A stretch of 64,000 nt of DNA, from the NCBI GenBank assembly GCA_013399305.1, contig VXAI01000013.1, positions 3,803,854 through 3,867,853 of the forward strand, given 5' to 3'. This document shows positions 36,761 to 49,189 of the stretch, one piece after another (the stretch's first letter is position 1; every line of letters starts with the position of its first letter). The DNA is from Rostratula benghalensis. Lineage: Eukaryota; Chordata; Aves; Charadriiformes; Rostratulidae. The position numbers were made by a program, and so were the translations under genes. Under the pieces are notes generated by a model, which worked only from the letters and a program-made list of their open reading frames with translations, was not told the origin of the DNA and did no database searches.

Positions 36761-39140
36761 TAAGACATTTCATATAACATTGCATTTTCTCTGTTACTTA
36801 TTTTTGTGAATTAGCAGTCAGGTGTAAGCTTTTTAAGTATGACTAATTTGACGGGAGGATTATTGACTTGAACACGAGAAGAAAAGAGCAGTAGGCAAGA
36901 TATCTGCTGAAACCAGAAGACTTGCATGGCCGTTTAATAGAAATGCCAGTGGAAACATAAAATACTACTGTCTGCCAGAAGCCTGTCTGATAACAAATGT
37001 TATTAAGAGGCACTTGACCCAAGTAATTTGCTGGGAACAGGGGAGAATCAGCACTAATATGTAGTCATCAAGGGAGAGAGAATTTGGACTTTTTTGGTTT
37101 TGTGGTTATTACAACAGCTAAATACGTGGATCAAATAAGTAGCCCAAGAAAGCAACGCAGTTGTAATCTCATTTGTTAATAAATTAATACACTTGGCTAT
37201 TGATGAGATTTTGCTCAAAGAACCTGTTCTAATGTGGATGTAGCCATTTAACCCTGCCAGTGTCTTGAAGAGACTTTAAAGAAACAGCAATTGTTAGCAC
37301 AGAGCAGATTAAATGTAGATTCCAAGAGCTGCTTTCACTTGCAGTCATGATTCTAAAACATACTTGGTAACTCTTCTCAACACAGCTTGGCATGCACAGT
37401 GGAGCTTCTGTTACCTGTAAGGAATAAAACTACTCTGTTTTAAAGTCTGGGGAAGGAATGGTTTCTGCCACATTTGCTCTTGGTGTGAGATTTTTCAGGT
37501 AGCATCATGAATCTCACAGAGGTGTTTGAGGCAAAAAAAAATAAAAATAAATGATGGAGTCATATCATTAGCAAAGCTCTTTTTCTTTATAGGGAATTCT
37601 GCAGCCCTTCCATTCTGCATAGCTGTTGTGGAGCTGATATGCTGTCCATTAAGGATCATTAGCCCATTTGTATATCGTGGATTAGTAAACCTGCAAACTG
37701 CTGTAATTTTTTAGCTTTCCACGCAGTTTCACTGTAGTTTTCCTGGGAAAGGCTGAAAATAGTTTGTAGAAGTATTTCTTGTGCTATTTCTGGATTTTCT
37801 GCTGATGTGACATACTGCTTTGATGTCCCTTGCTACATAACAACATAATGTCATCTGCAATGACTTCACAGTGCAGAGAAAATATGGAAGTTTGCAATTG
37901 TTTACCTGCTGTGCATATTTGATGGGAAGTTTGCAGAGGGGTAATTCATTCTGTTTGTCATGGCTTCCATTAATCTGAGATGCACTCTGCAGCTGTGCTG
38001 GAAACACTTCAAACAAGGGAGATTCAGACCTCTGTATTTTCAAATGAAAGAATGAATTTCTGCTAATAATATGATACTAAAAAGTTCTGTAACCTTCATT
38101 AGCACATTTGCAGCATGCATTTTAGGGAGGGAAAAATAAATAAAATATCCTGAACCAATTTACAAAACCATCACTGATTATGATACCTGTGTGGGTGCTC
38201 TCACCTTGAAAAAGGTGACAAAGCCAGTATCTATTAGCAATGTGGGAATCTTTCTGCTATGCAGCTCTGTTTTAATACAGTGCTGACAAATGTATTCAAC
38301 ATATTTTCATGCTGTCCTATATTTAGTGATTCTCTGTAGTATTTGCAGTCAGTAGCTGTGTGCCTTTAGATATGCTATGCAGAAAAGAAAGGAAAATATG
38401 AGAGTAGGGAACAAAATATTCTTTCAAAATAGAATTTGTTAGTGGAACCAAAACATCCCTGTGCTAGTATTTGGAGCAAATAAAAGTGATGTGACACAGA
38501 AGATTGCTTTCTCCCCTCTTGTGCATTTGCCTCTTTAGTTAAAGTAAGTTAACAACTAAGTACTATTTAAAGCTTTTTTGCACATGCCACCAGGCTTTCA
38601 GTGTCCTGTCACAATGAATCACTGTGTATTGAAACATGCCTATGTCTGGCAGGCTTTGCTGCTTTGTGATAGCGTTGATTCAGCAAATACGAGATAGGAA
38701 GTTGAGTAGTAGGGTACCATTAAAATACAAAACAATTAGTTTCAGGGGTGCAATGTTACTTTAGTGACATGAGCAGCTGGAAGAATGGTCTTGCATTCAA
38801 AGTATGAAATGTAAGCACTCCCTCAGTTCCCCTGTCAATCCTGACATACCCCTTCACAGATCACATGACATTCAACTGTTTGTGAAGAGTGTGTCCTCCA
38901 AATAAGGAGTAAAATTCTAATTTCAAGAATCAGTATGTTTTATTAGTCTATTAGGAACAGAGATGTGACAACACTTAGGAAATGACAAATGTGCAACTGA
39001 AATTGCACACACCGTTTTCTTTAAATATAATTCAATGGTGTTAAAAGAACAAATGAGTAAAAACTTGAGATATGTATAAGCAATTTTCTAGCAGTCTTAA
39101 TTAATGCTATCGCACAACAGAGAATCTTCTTGTAGGTCAG
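36761..39140. other. unassigned non-coding DNA
   Basis: No gene or transposon recognised. The minus-strand frame at 37729-38043 (104 codons) has no family match. Low-complexity features are limited to a short poly-A (37533-37540). Confidence 0.55.
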
Positions 39141-40145
39141 TAGATAAACTCTGAGGAAGTGTGGCCTGGACGATTAGGAAGTGAGGTGGATCAAGAACTG
39201 GCTGAAGGATAGAAGCCAGAAAGTGGTGGTCAATGGGATGGAGTCCAGTTGGATCCCTGTACCTAGCGGAGTAGTACTGGGACCAGTACTATTTAATATA
39301 TTCATCAATGACTTGAATGAGGGAATGGAGTGCATGATCAGCAAGTTCGCTGATGACACCAAACTGGACGGAGTGGCTGACACTCCAGAAGGCCGCGCTG
39401 CCATCCAGAGAGACTTGGACAGGCTGGAGAGCTGGGCAGAGGGAAATTTAATGAAATTTAACAAGGACAAGTGTAGAGTCCTACATCTGGGCAAGAACAA
39501 CTGCAGGCACCAGTACAAAGTGGGAACTGTACTGTTGGAGAGCAGTGATGGGGAAAGGGACCTGGGGGTCCTGGTAGACAGCAGGATGACCATGAGGATG
39601 ACCACTGTGCCCTGGTGGCCAGGAAGGCCAATGGCATCCTGGGGTGTATGAGAAGGGCTGTGGTCAGTAGGTCCAGAGAGGTTCTCCTCCCCCTCTACTC
39701 TGCCCTGGTGAGACCCCATCTGGAATACTGTGTCCAGTTCTGGGCCCCTCAGTTCCAGAGGGACAGGGAATTGCTTGAGAGAGTCCAGCGTAGAGCCACA
39801 AAGATGATTAAGGGAGTGGAGCACCTCCCGTATGAAGAAAGGCTGAGGGAGCTGGGTCTCTTTAGCTTGGAGAGGAGGAGACTGAGGGGTGACCTCATTA
39901 ATGTTTATAAATATGGAAAGGGTGAATGTCAGGAGGATGGAGCCAGGCTCTTCTCAGTGACAGCCAATGATAGGACAAGGGGCAATGGGTGCAAGCTGGA
40001 ACACATGAGGTTCCATTTAAATATGAGGAAAAACTTCACGGTGAGGGTGATGGAGCACTGGAAGGGGCTGCCCAGAGAGGTTGTGGAGTCTCCTTCTCTG
40101 GAGACATTCAAAACCCATCTGGACACGTTCCTGTGTGACCTGATA
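39141..40145 (+). pseudogene. CR1 ORF2 remnant: end of reverse transcriptase and C-terminal region
   Basis: CR1 ORF2 encodes an endonuclease and reverse transcriptase. Only the part from the RT palm to the C-terminus is present. In the first frame (39181-39651) [13 protein letters not shown] leads into [18 protein letters not shown], then the catalytic FADD box at 39346-39357, [13 protein letters not shown] and LGVLVDSRM. The second frame (39615 onward) carries [66 protein letters not shown] and HLNMRKN. Two lesions stand out. Four residues (the PQGS of SGVPQGSVLGP) are missing in frame at 39273/39274. A duplicated AGGATGACCA at 39583-39604 shifts the frame by two bases. With the 5' half of the RT and the endonuclease also missing, it cannot be active. 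The second frame reads on into the UTR beyond the normal ORF2 end. Confidence 0.95.
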
Positions 40146-40232
40146 GGTGTTCCTGCTCGGGCAGGGGGATTGGACAAGATGATCTTTCAAGGTCCCTTCC
40201 AATCCCTGATAGTCTGTGATTCTGTGATTCAG
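39141..40232 (+). mobile_element. CR1 LINE, best-preserved copy in the window, 5'-truncated
   Basis: This 1.09-kb copy begins inside ORF2 near GAGGAAGTGTGGCCTGGACG and runs to the CR1 3' end. It includes the conserved UTR segment GGCAGGGGGATTGGACAAGATGATC (about 40159-40183), AAGGTCCCTTCC, and a tail of TCTGTG/ATTCTGTG repeats ending near 40232. CR1 inserts by target-primed reverse transcription and is usually 5'-truncated, as here. No flanking target duplication is seen, as is usual for CR1. Its ORF2 part is described separately. The ORF2 codons are much closer to the remembered avian consensus than those of the other copies, so it is likely the youngest LINE here. Confidence 0.97.
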
Positions 40233-40809
40233 TAATGTAAGACTGTGTGTGTATGTTAAAATAAGACCTCTGTGCTCAGTATCGGGTCCTTTAATTGATA
40301 TTCCCATTATATGACACATGTACAGCAGGACATGTGTTTACGTCTTTGGCAACACTCGCATGGAATGATTTAGCTTAATTATCATCATCCGGGTAATCAG
40401 TGGGAGTTTTATGTAAATAGGAGAGAGAGTGAGATGGACACATAACAGAGTGAGAAAAAATGTAGGTTTTTTAATGAATGACAGGATTAGGTTTGAATTG
40501 CTATGTTTGCATTCCTTCTGCATTTGCTCTCAAAAGCGCTACACTGGATGGCGTCAGTGGGGATTTCAAGCCAATCACTAGAATTAATACTGTGATCAAA
40601 GTAGATCTGTGTGATGGGTACATTAACCTATAATGGGGCCCATAAAATAGGTGACAGAAAACCCTGAAAACAAGGCCAAAGGTGGCTTTATATCTTCCTT
40701 GTGTGAATAGTGTCATGGCCTCCTACTGTCTGTGACTTTGACTTAGCTGCTTAAACAAGACGGAAACTTTACTGTTTTTCATTAAACAGTGCAGATGTTC
40801 AGAGGACCG
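40233..40809. other. spacer between two facing CR1 3' ends
   Basis: About 580 bases of unassigned DNA separate the 3' tail of the plus-strand CR1 from the 3' tail of the minus-strand CR1. No gene or repeat is recognised within it. Short open frames on the minus strand have no family match. Confidence 0.6.
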
Positions 40810-41165
40810 CATAGAATCATACAATTGTCTAGGTTGGAAGGGATCTTTGAGTTCATTTAGTCCAACCATCAACCTAACTCTGATAAGAAACAACAACCTA
40901 TCACTAAACCATGTCACTGAGCTCTATGTCAACCCATCCAAATACCTCCAGGGATGGTGCCTAAACTACCTCCCTTGGCAGCCCATTCCCATTCTTAATA
41001 ACCCTTTCTAGTGTAAAAATTTTTCCTGATATCCAATCTGAACCTCCCTTGGTGCAACTTGAAACCATTTCCTCTTCTTCTATTGGGAGAAGAGACCAGT
41101 CCCCACTTAGCTGCAGCATCCTTTCAGGAAGCTGTAGAGAGCAACATGATCTCCTGTTAAAAATC
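40810..41165 (-). mobile_element. CR1 LINE 3' end, minus strand
   Basis: The plus strand reads as the reverse complement of a CR1 3' end. ATAGAATCATACAATTG is the tail 8-mers plus spacer, followed by CTAGGTTGGAAGGGATC, TAGTCCAACCATCAACC, ATACCTCCAGGGATGGTGCC, CCTCCCTTGGCAGCCCATTC and then ATATCCAATCTGAACCTCCC. It ends near the CTTCAGGAAGCTGTAGAGAG segment at about 41125-41145. This covers the 3' UTR and the last part of ORF2 only. The subfamily differs from the plus-strand copies in its UTR words. Heavy substitution leaves no useful frame; open frames here are degraded ORF2 or shadows. Confidence 0.93.
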
Positions 41166-42591
41166 ACACGTGCTTCCAGAACTCTTAAAAAATTAACTAA
41201 AGCTGATAAATAAACATGGCCACTCACCATCACCCACTTTTGGATCAGACATGCATTGAAAGAAGCAGAATCATGCAGAAGCTGTATTTACCAAGTCTGA
41301 TTAAAAAAGTAGCAGGAGGCAGTCCTTCCTGGAAATTTTAGAGAACAGTTGCATCACAAAATGCCTGTTTGTTTAGCTCAAATGTTTCTCTTTGAATGAT
41401 TAGGACTTTAAAACTTTTCAATTAATTTTATGGATATTTGTCTAGCCTCTTGTTGGACTTCACCATTGTAAACTTTCAGGCTTTGTGATTTTGGAGAGGA
41501 TTCAGTAACTGGACTACTTCCCCATTAGGAATGACTGCTTCCTGAAAAATTGGGCCCCATGAAAATGTTATTTCACCACTGCTATTAGCAGTAAAAGTGA
41601 TTGGAGAATAAGTTTCACTGAGCAGATGCACTATCTGCTTGCAGTAGGCAAATATCAGCTTCAAACCCAAATTTAGCTAAGAAATCTAAATTTCTTGATA
41701 ACCAGACATATTGTGTTTATCTGTCTAGCCCCAGCTCCTGTCATTACTGTATTTCAGATAAAAAGAAGCATGTGCTTTCCATGTAAATAAGAGATTAATG
41801 GCAGGTTTTCAGTATTGGAAGATGTTCTTCAGTTTGTAATAGCAGTCAAAGGGCTCCTGCAATTTGACTTCTTAATATAGCTTTTCCTCTCTCTCTTGTT
41901 CTTCCATTTCCTCCCCTTACAAATCGAGTACAAGTGTCTATGACTTGTACCCAGCTAAGTGCTCTTCTCCAGATACACTTGTATTGAATGCAGTTTGTCT
42001 AGAAAAAAATAATCTCAGCATATGGCTGGAATGTAAGAGCTCCTTCCCATCATATTTAGCAATCTTGTAAATTTTTTTGGCATTATATATCTATTGTTTT
42101 CATGTAAGGAATGTTTTCTTTTTTTCCTTCCTCTGTCTCAAGCACATTTATACTCCCATGCATTTTACTTTATTCTTGAAGTACAAGATAATGAGGGATT
42201 TGCAGAGGATGGATACCTACTCTAAGAGTTTTCCATTCATAAATGCTCAATTCTTTGGAAATTCAGATGAATAACTAAATCCTAATTTTCAAGCCCTATT
42301 CTGTTATTAGCACTTGCTGATAGTCCTGTTAGTGATTATTTTGTATTTTGTTTAATAAAGTCAGTAGTTTTGTTCCCCAAAAAACTGTATTGGCAGATCT
42401 GCCTGGTGAAAGTTGCCATTATGCTGAATTGCTGATGATATTTTGAGTTCTTCTTTTACATGAGGTCCAGCCTGCAACACAATCTGTTCTAAGAGAGATA
42501 ATTAAATCTGCTTATCTCTTCTCAAAACAGGAAGACGTTAACAGGTATGGAAGTCTGTATGCTGTATTGCCAGTTCACATGGCAACAAGTT

Positions 42592-42634
42592 AAAACAAAA
42601 AAACCCCAAACCAACAAACCCCCAAACCCAAACA
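42592..42634. repeat. A/C-rich low-complexity tract with C runs
   Basis: Alternating A runs and C runs (AAAACAAAAAAACCCC, then CCAAACCAACAAACCCCC and AAACCC) give a G/T-rich minus strand with G4, G5 and G3 runs separated by T-rich spacers. It is not a canonical TTAGGG telomere repeat. Similar weaker patches occur near 13605-13637 and 46577-46600. Confidence 0.8.
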
Positions 42635-45600
42635 TAATATAAACTGATGGAATGAAAAAGCAAGGAGTTTTCTGTCCATCTTTGAGGATTCTCCATTACC
42701 CTCTGTCACTTTATTTTGCTGCTATGTAGTAAATCAGATAGCATGCAAATATTTCTGAATGTGAAAAGATTTTTGAATTGACAACAGCAGTAGCAAATAT
42801 AATATATCCTTGTAGTAACTAGGGAAATACTCAGTTTTACGAAATTAGGAAAATAACAAAGCTCAAACTAATCTTGCCAGGCTGCTTCATATTTCTCAAT
42901 GGGATTATTAATAGTGAAAGGAAATAGTCTGTACTGCAGTCGTAGCAGAGAGATGTCTCATCATTTAAAGGGCAGCAGCAGAACAATCAGATGAAATGTA
43001 GAAAATTGGTTAAGCTGGAATTGAACATATTTGAAATCCCAAATATAAGCTGAAAAAATTAACAGGAAAATCCCTTGGGTTTTATTTATGTGTGAGTATG
43101 GTTGGTGGTACAGTAAGTATGAATAAATTATTTAGAAAAGTTTCAAACTTTGTATTTTAGTTGCAAACGTTTTCCCCTGCTGGCAGGAGCTAAAATTAGA
43201 GTAGATACATTTATATTCTTATATAAATGCACATTTCGCAACAACTGCAGATGCTGCCTGTCCTTGCAGAAGCTCAAAGAGACATCAGCAGGTACATGTG
43301 ATGATTACGGGAACTTGCACATGATACATGGATTCCAATCAACATTACATAATTATTCTGTAGCTATGAAATTAGCTGCATGGTGAATACTTCTCGGTAA
43401 ATTCATGTCTGGATTTACTGCCAAGGTTTCCAACACACACACTTCAGCCTCAGGGCAATACTTATAATTTAATGACTGTTGTTTGACCAAAAATAAATGT
43501 ACTTTGTTCATCTGCAGGAATATGGTGGAAAATTACTAAAGACAGAATAAGAAAACCAAATTTCTGATATTTAGATAGATGCTCAGTATCACCGAAAAGC
43601 CTGGTACAAACCCAGCAGGTAAAAAGAGAGGAACTGATGGGCAGAACTTTGCCACTGAATAACAAGTGTGTGTGGCTTGGTCTTGGTAAGGCAAGATGGG
43701 CTGGGAGGACCCCAGGCTTCAGAAATAACTCTCAAGATACCCAGAAATCATGAAGAAATGAAATCGTGAAGAAGTTTGCTTTCATCTCTAGATATTGAGT
43801 ACTTCGAGTGTGACCTGGTTAGGCTGAGGAATGGCTCTCCCTGCCTCTTTGGCATGCAGGTGGGTAGAGGACTGGCTGGTGGAGTCAGGGGACAAGTTAG
43901 CACAGGGACACAAGTAGAGTGATTAGGGCATCTGGTTCTCCGGCAAGTGCTACTTAGGTGGGCCCTAGAAATTCTCCAGGAGGGAGTGGTCTGGTGAAAG
44001 TCCTATGAAGCAGAGCTTGGTCAGGCCTGTGGTGGAGCTGGTCAGTGGAACTACAGCAGCTTTGTGCTGGAATGGCTCTGAAAAGTAGAGCTTTACGAGC
44101 TTTTCATGATTTTTGCCATTATATATAATATTGAGGAAAAGACTCAAAACAGTGCCACACTAAGGGATGTTGTGAAAAAAACAGGTGGCATCCAGTGATT
44201 TTATGATTTGTTGGGCAGCCGAAAATAATGGTATTGCTAAATCCATCTCTCTCTGATTGCAGCAATATGACAACATTTTGCAACTGAAAATCCTACTGCA
44301 GTTAGTAGACAGCCATATTTTTGATGACTAGTTTTAGTGCTTTAGTGTATATAGATACGCTAGCAGCCAAGTGGGTCAGAAAGAGTCAGTAACTTGTATT
44401 TCTCTGAACATTTGTGATATCTCTGCATCTCAACAGCCTGCTTTCTGCAGAGAGCAGATGGACACTTACGGTGCTTTCCAGAGGCATTTTCCAAAGTATT
44501 CACTGATAGCTTTATCCTGCTCGAGTAGTATTTTCTGGTAGGATGAACATCCTGCACCTCCTCATGAATAACTAAGCTCATTGGGTGGGGGAGTGATTGT
44601 GTAGCTCTGCCGTTCACCTGGGAGAGAGGAGGCTTTGATCTTGGCTTTTTCCCTGCAAACCTCAATACCGAGGAATGTGGATGCATCTGGGCAAAACTGC
44701 ATAAGCCTTGTTTGAATGTGCACTGAGGATTACAGGAGCCTAAAGTAGGCTGGTGTTATTATGTTATATTGTTATGGTGTTTGCACACAAGAATTGGCCA
44801 AGAAAAGGCATTATGAGAACAATAAGTACAACCTTGGTAAACGTTGGTTGGCTTTGCTAACTGCAGCAATGGGGAATGTCAAATTGCTCCCATTCTGTTT
44901 TTGAGTTCAGCTCATCTCTGAAACAATGAATTCTCATCTGAATTACCTTGATCTGGATGTGAGAGACTGATGTCTTGAGTCTCACAGTCTCATTGGACTC
45001 TCTTTTACTGTGTTTGAAATCCCAGCAGTCCTCCTCTCTGAGACTTGCAGCTTACTTATTCCAGGTACAGGAAAACATGTTCTGAGCAAAAAGACGTTGT
45101 GTTTTGGTTTTTTTGTTTTTTCTTGTTTTTCTCGTTTTTGCGTGGGGGAGAGTGGAAAGGGCAGGGAAAGGGAAGTGGGAAGAGAAGGTACGGTGTGCTT
45201 TGTTTTGGCTTTAATTTTTACTGGTTTTAGTTTGGTCTCAATAGGAGAAAAGCTGTAAGCCTTAACATTGAATTTCAAAACTGGCTTTGACACTGCTTTT
45301 AGAGTTGACATATTATCAGCAGAGTAGTTCTTATCTTTTATTTTGTGTGATTTCCTGATGCCATTCACTCCCAGTTACAGACTTGAGGGTGATTAGCACA
45401 CAACCCTAACACCCTTAAGGGTGATCTGTGCATGGTTGCTGCTCTGTTTAAATGGAAAGCATGGCCTTTTACAACATCACAAACATTTTTTCACCTTTCT
45501 TGTGTAAACTTTAATATGCAGAGAAGGTCACTCTTCTCAATACTATCCTAATTCAACAAAACCAAGTCTAACATGAACACTTATTTAGCCTAGTACCTGA

Positions 45601-47599
45601 AGCTGAGGCAGTACAGAAGTGCATGAAAAAAATCCTGACTCATATTGACCAAGAAAATAGACGACAAAACTTTTCTTTAAAAAATATACTGTGTATCTGA
45701 TATTACAGGGACTTATTTAAATAGCATTTTTATTTTTAATAAAACTGTCTAATGGTGATATGGAGGAACACTTTAGGTATTCAGATTTAGAGGGTTTGCT
45801 TGGAGCTCTGTGCTATATAACAAAGGCTGTTTATTTGACTAATGAACTGACTTAACTTCTGCACAATAGCTGCAAGTGCTTACAGAAATTACTTATTCCT
45901 GTTGGCCCACATTTTTGCATTTCTTTCATAGATGTATAGATTCATTGTTCTAAAATAGTTGGACATTCTATATTACTAATTTTTGATTTGCTAAGTAAGC
46001 AGTGGACCTGTAAGGTTATTTGATTGCTGGCTGTCTCACACATTGTAATCCTTAGATAATGGTGTGTTTGTGTGGCTGACTGTACTTTAGGTTGCTTAAT
46101 AATGATTAAAATTGCATTTACTCAAATGTGTTTTAATTACAGTTCCCTATAGGCCAAACTGCAGTATCAAAGTATATGAGTCTTTTATGGCTTTTTGTAT
46201 AATGAGCAGAGGCAAAGTCTTTAGCACAAATGGATTACAATTCCAAATACTAGATGAGAATGCTTTAGAACTGCAGCATGCTTTTCTTTTGTTTGACATC
46301 TCCTTGTCCTCAATGTTTTTCTAATCCTATTATTTCCTTTCTTCAGAAGTACAGAATACAGTAGCTGCATCCCTGAGAGGAAAGGACAAACTGACAAGAT
46401 CACTTGCTGCATTATGCTGTGTTGATAGATTGTTTAAATCCTGCATTTGTAATGCAGATGGAAATAAACAGTTTCTGAGCAAAAGCTGATTAAAGAATTT
46501 AGTCAGAATTTTGTATCACAAAGAAATGGCTTACTTAAGCAAAATAAACACATTGATGAAGCCCAAGTCATTAAGCAAAAACACCCCACCAAACCCCTCA
46601 GAAACTCGAAGCAAAACAATAAAAATGAGTGAAGCCTCACCAGATACAAGCCCCCAAATGACCAGTTGTGCGTCAAGGTGAATTCACTCAACTTTATTAA
46701 TTTAACACGAGTATAAAGGATTCTGAAATACTTATGCCATGGGATCACACAACATTTAACAGACTTGAACTTCAGTTCTATAATGGCAGAGGCCCTATGC
46801 TGAGAATTACTTTAACAAGCTCTAAAGCAGGATATTTTTCAAAGACAACAATCTAGTGAGTCAGTGGGAAAAAAATTTGCTTCCCTCGTTTCCTGTCTTA
46901 ATGCTCATACAGAAGCTGTGGATGTAAATGACATACTCAAGTCCTAATTAGATCTGAGCCCTTCCATTCTCTTGACCTTTTGGCAACTTTGGGCTTAGAG
47001 TCCAAATCCTATATTGACTTTTTGATTATTCGAGTTAGCCCCGGCTTCCATATGGGGATATTAGAATTCCAGCCAGCCATGGGTGTGAACTGTTATTAGC
47101 CCAGATAGCGATCTGCCTTCTAAGCTGCTGTTTCTGCAGTGCTGTCCACCAACCCATCAATAAAGCATATTTATTGAATTTAGTCTATTTTCTTGAATTT
47201 TCTGTGGCCTTCCTTTCGTGCCAGTTACTGTGAATTTACAAGCTTTCATAATAAAGATCTAGTCTTTAATATACTGCCTTCAGCTTATTTAAAGTCATCC
47301 TCTGAAATGCCCCACAGGGAGCTATATTTTTACTTCACTTTCTATAAACAGAAATCTGAGTGTACTGTTAAAAGAGGAAGTTTAACACTGGAGACAATCT
47401 GTGAATTTTAGACTAACAAGCTGGATGTATGACTTCAGCAACAAAATATGTATAAAAAATCCTAATTGAGTAAAAGAGTACAAAATCAATGTTCACAGGA
47501 AAACCGCACAAGATCATAGACACTTTTAGGTAGTAACAGAGATATAATTTTATGCATAGCTTTTTGATAATTTGACTGACTATTAAATACAGATACACT

Positions 47600-48200
47600 G
47601 CATATTAATGCCAGTGCTTTCTTCTGGGGATGCAGTCATCACAAAGCACCCGCCAGGCAGCACCAAACCAGCAGATATGCAGTAAACTGACAGAGTGCCA
47701 GCCCCTGAACTGAAAAGCAGCTGCGACGGTGACAGTGGCAGTGTCATCATTTGATGTAGCAGTAGGCACCAGCTCAGCGCCTCCCAGCAGAGCAGGTGAA
47801 ACTGAATTTTGTTCCATCAGAGACAACAGACAGAGCCTGGCCAAAGCCCTGTTGCTCCTGGCATGGGCAGGAGAGGAGGAGGATGGAGGTGAAACAGGAA
47901 GCTGAGGGGAAAGACCCAGAGAGGCAGCTGTGTTTCTCATGCAGGCAGAGCACAGCAGTCCCTTATGCTCAGAGGGTCCAGAGCTGGCCCCCAGCCTGAC
48001 CCCCTCCCCTAACACACACACACATAAACTCATACGCTCCCTTTCCCCTTGGTGCTGCAGCCGCAGTGCGGTCCAGGGCTCCAGCCTGGTCTCAGTAGGC
48101 AGCAGGACCATGGGCACTGCGTCATCCCTGGCTGCCTCCCGCGCTCTGTGAGCTGCCTTGCTTGCTGGTCTGTGCCCTCTTAGCTGTGCTTCTGTCACCT
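47600..48200. other. GC-richer block with long minus-strand open frame
   Basis: This block is visibly richer in G/C and CpG than its neighbours. The minus strand is open from 48198 to 47605, but the first codon there is GTG and the first in-frame ATG comes 29 codons later, leaving about 168 codons. The predicted peptide is rich in A, S, L and R, carries runs such as SPPSSSSPA, and shows no domain I recognise. Plus-strand frames overlap it (47796-47999, 47930-48151), as expected when G/C content rises. A short (AC)n run lies at 48012-48023. I cannot assign this to a gene or a known repeat. Confidence 0.35.
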
Positions 48201-49163
48201 GGCCTGAAATGCAAATGCCAGCTAGGTGTGCTAACAGAGCTAAGAGGAGCCTGTGCCTGTAAAAATTGGGATTTTTGGATTAAAAGCACCTTGGAAGTGT
48301 AGTTGTTTGTTACCTTGGTATGTAAGATCCATATGATATTGACACTTGTATCTGCTTCTGATGGTGTTAAGTATTTCCTTCTGTCACAGATTAAAAGCTT
48401 CTGGGATGGTGATGTGCCTGAGGAAACATGAGAGAGAGACAAATAGCGGAGCAGCAAACTGAATCCAGGTCACTGCTCAGCCTCCTAGCCAGGAGCGTGG
48501 CTTTTGTTTGCTTGTAGTATCACACGCCCTCCTAGGTCTGCAGTGGTCTACTGTGGTTCTCTGTGATCACTTATAATTCTGATTCGAGTTCTGGGGATGT
48601 CTCTTACTCAATTCCATAAGTGTACATGATTGAAAAGGTATCAGAGACTTCTTGGGGTGATCAGGATGTATGATCACATTCATAGCCTGTCTCAAGTCAT
48701 TCTTAAAATCTCTGGGCTTTACTGCTCTCTCTACACCTGCTGAATAATGTTCTCTATTTCACAGCTAATTAAGAAGCTTCTGATTTCCAGCCTAGACATG
48801 TTCATAGTCTGTGTCTATACATTTATTCTTGTGTTAGCATTCTGGTTTATTTAAATAACCCTTTAGTCTTACAATATTTTATCTGTCACTGCTGATAGAT
48901 TGAGAGGACTGAATTTTGGAGGTTTAATTCCGTGTAGAATTTTATCCTGAATGTTTTTATGGAATTGTTGTGCAGAATTTATGTAGGCAGAGATATCTGA
49001 GGTAGTTCAAAAACATTAATTTAGAGATTCTTACAGCTCCAGTCTCTTGTAGGTAGGTATTTTACTATCTCATAGAGTGCAGTCAATCGCAGCATTGGTG
49101 CATGTCACTCTTGAGAGGCCTTCTTTATTTAACTTAATGATGCTGGCTTTTATTTTTAATATG

Positions 49164-49189
49164 TAACCTAAAAGCATAACCTAAAAGCA
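49164..49189. repeat. two-copy 13-base tandem repeat
   Basis: TAACCTAAAAGCA occurs twice in succession, followed by TAAC. This is a simple slippage duplication. Confidence 0.85.

Noticed and set aside
39174..39824. 216-codon minus-strand open frame
   Set aside because: It is the antisense shadow of the CR1 ORF2 remnant, which has the recognisable RT protein on the plus strand.
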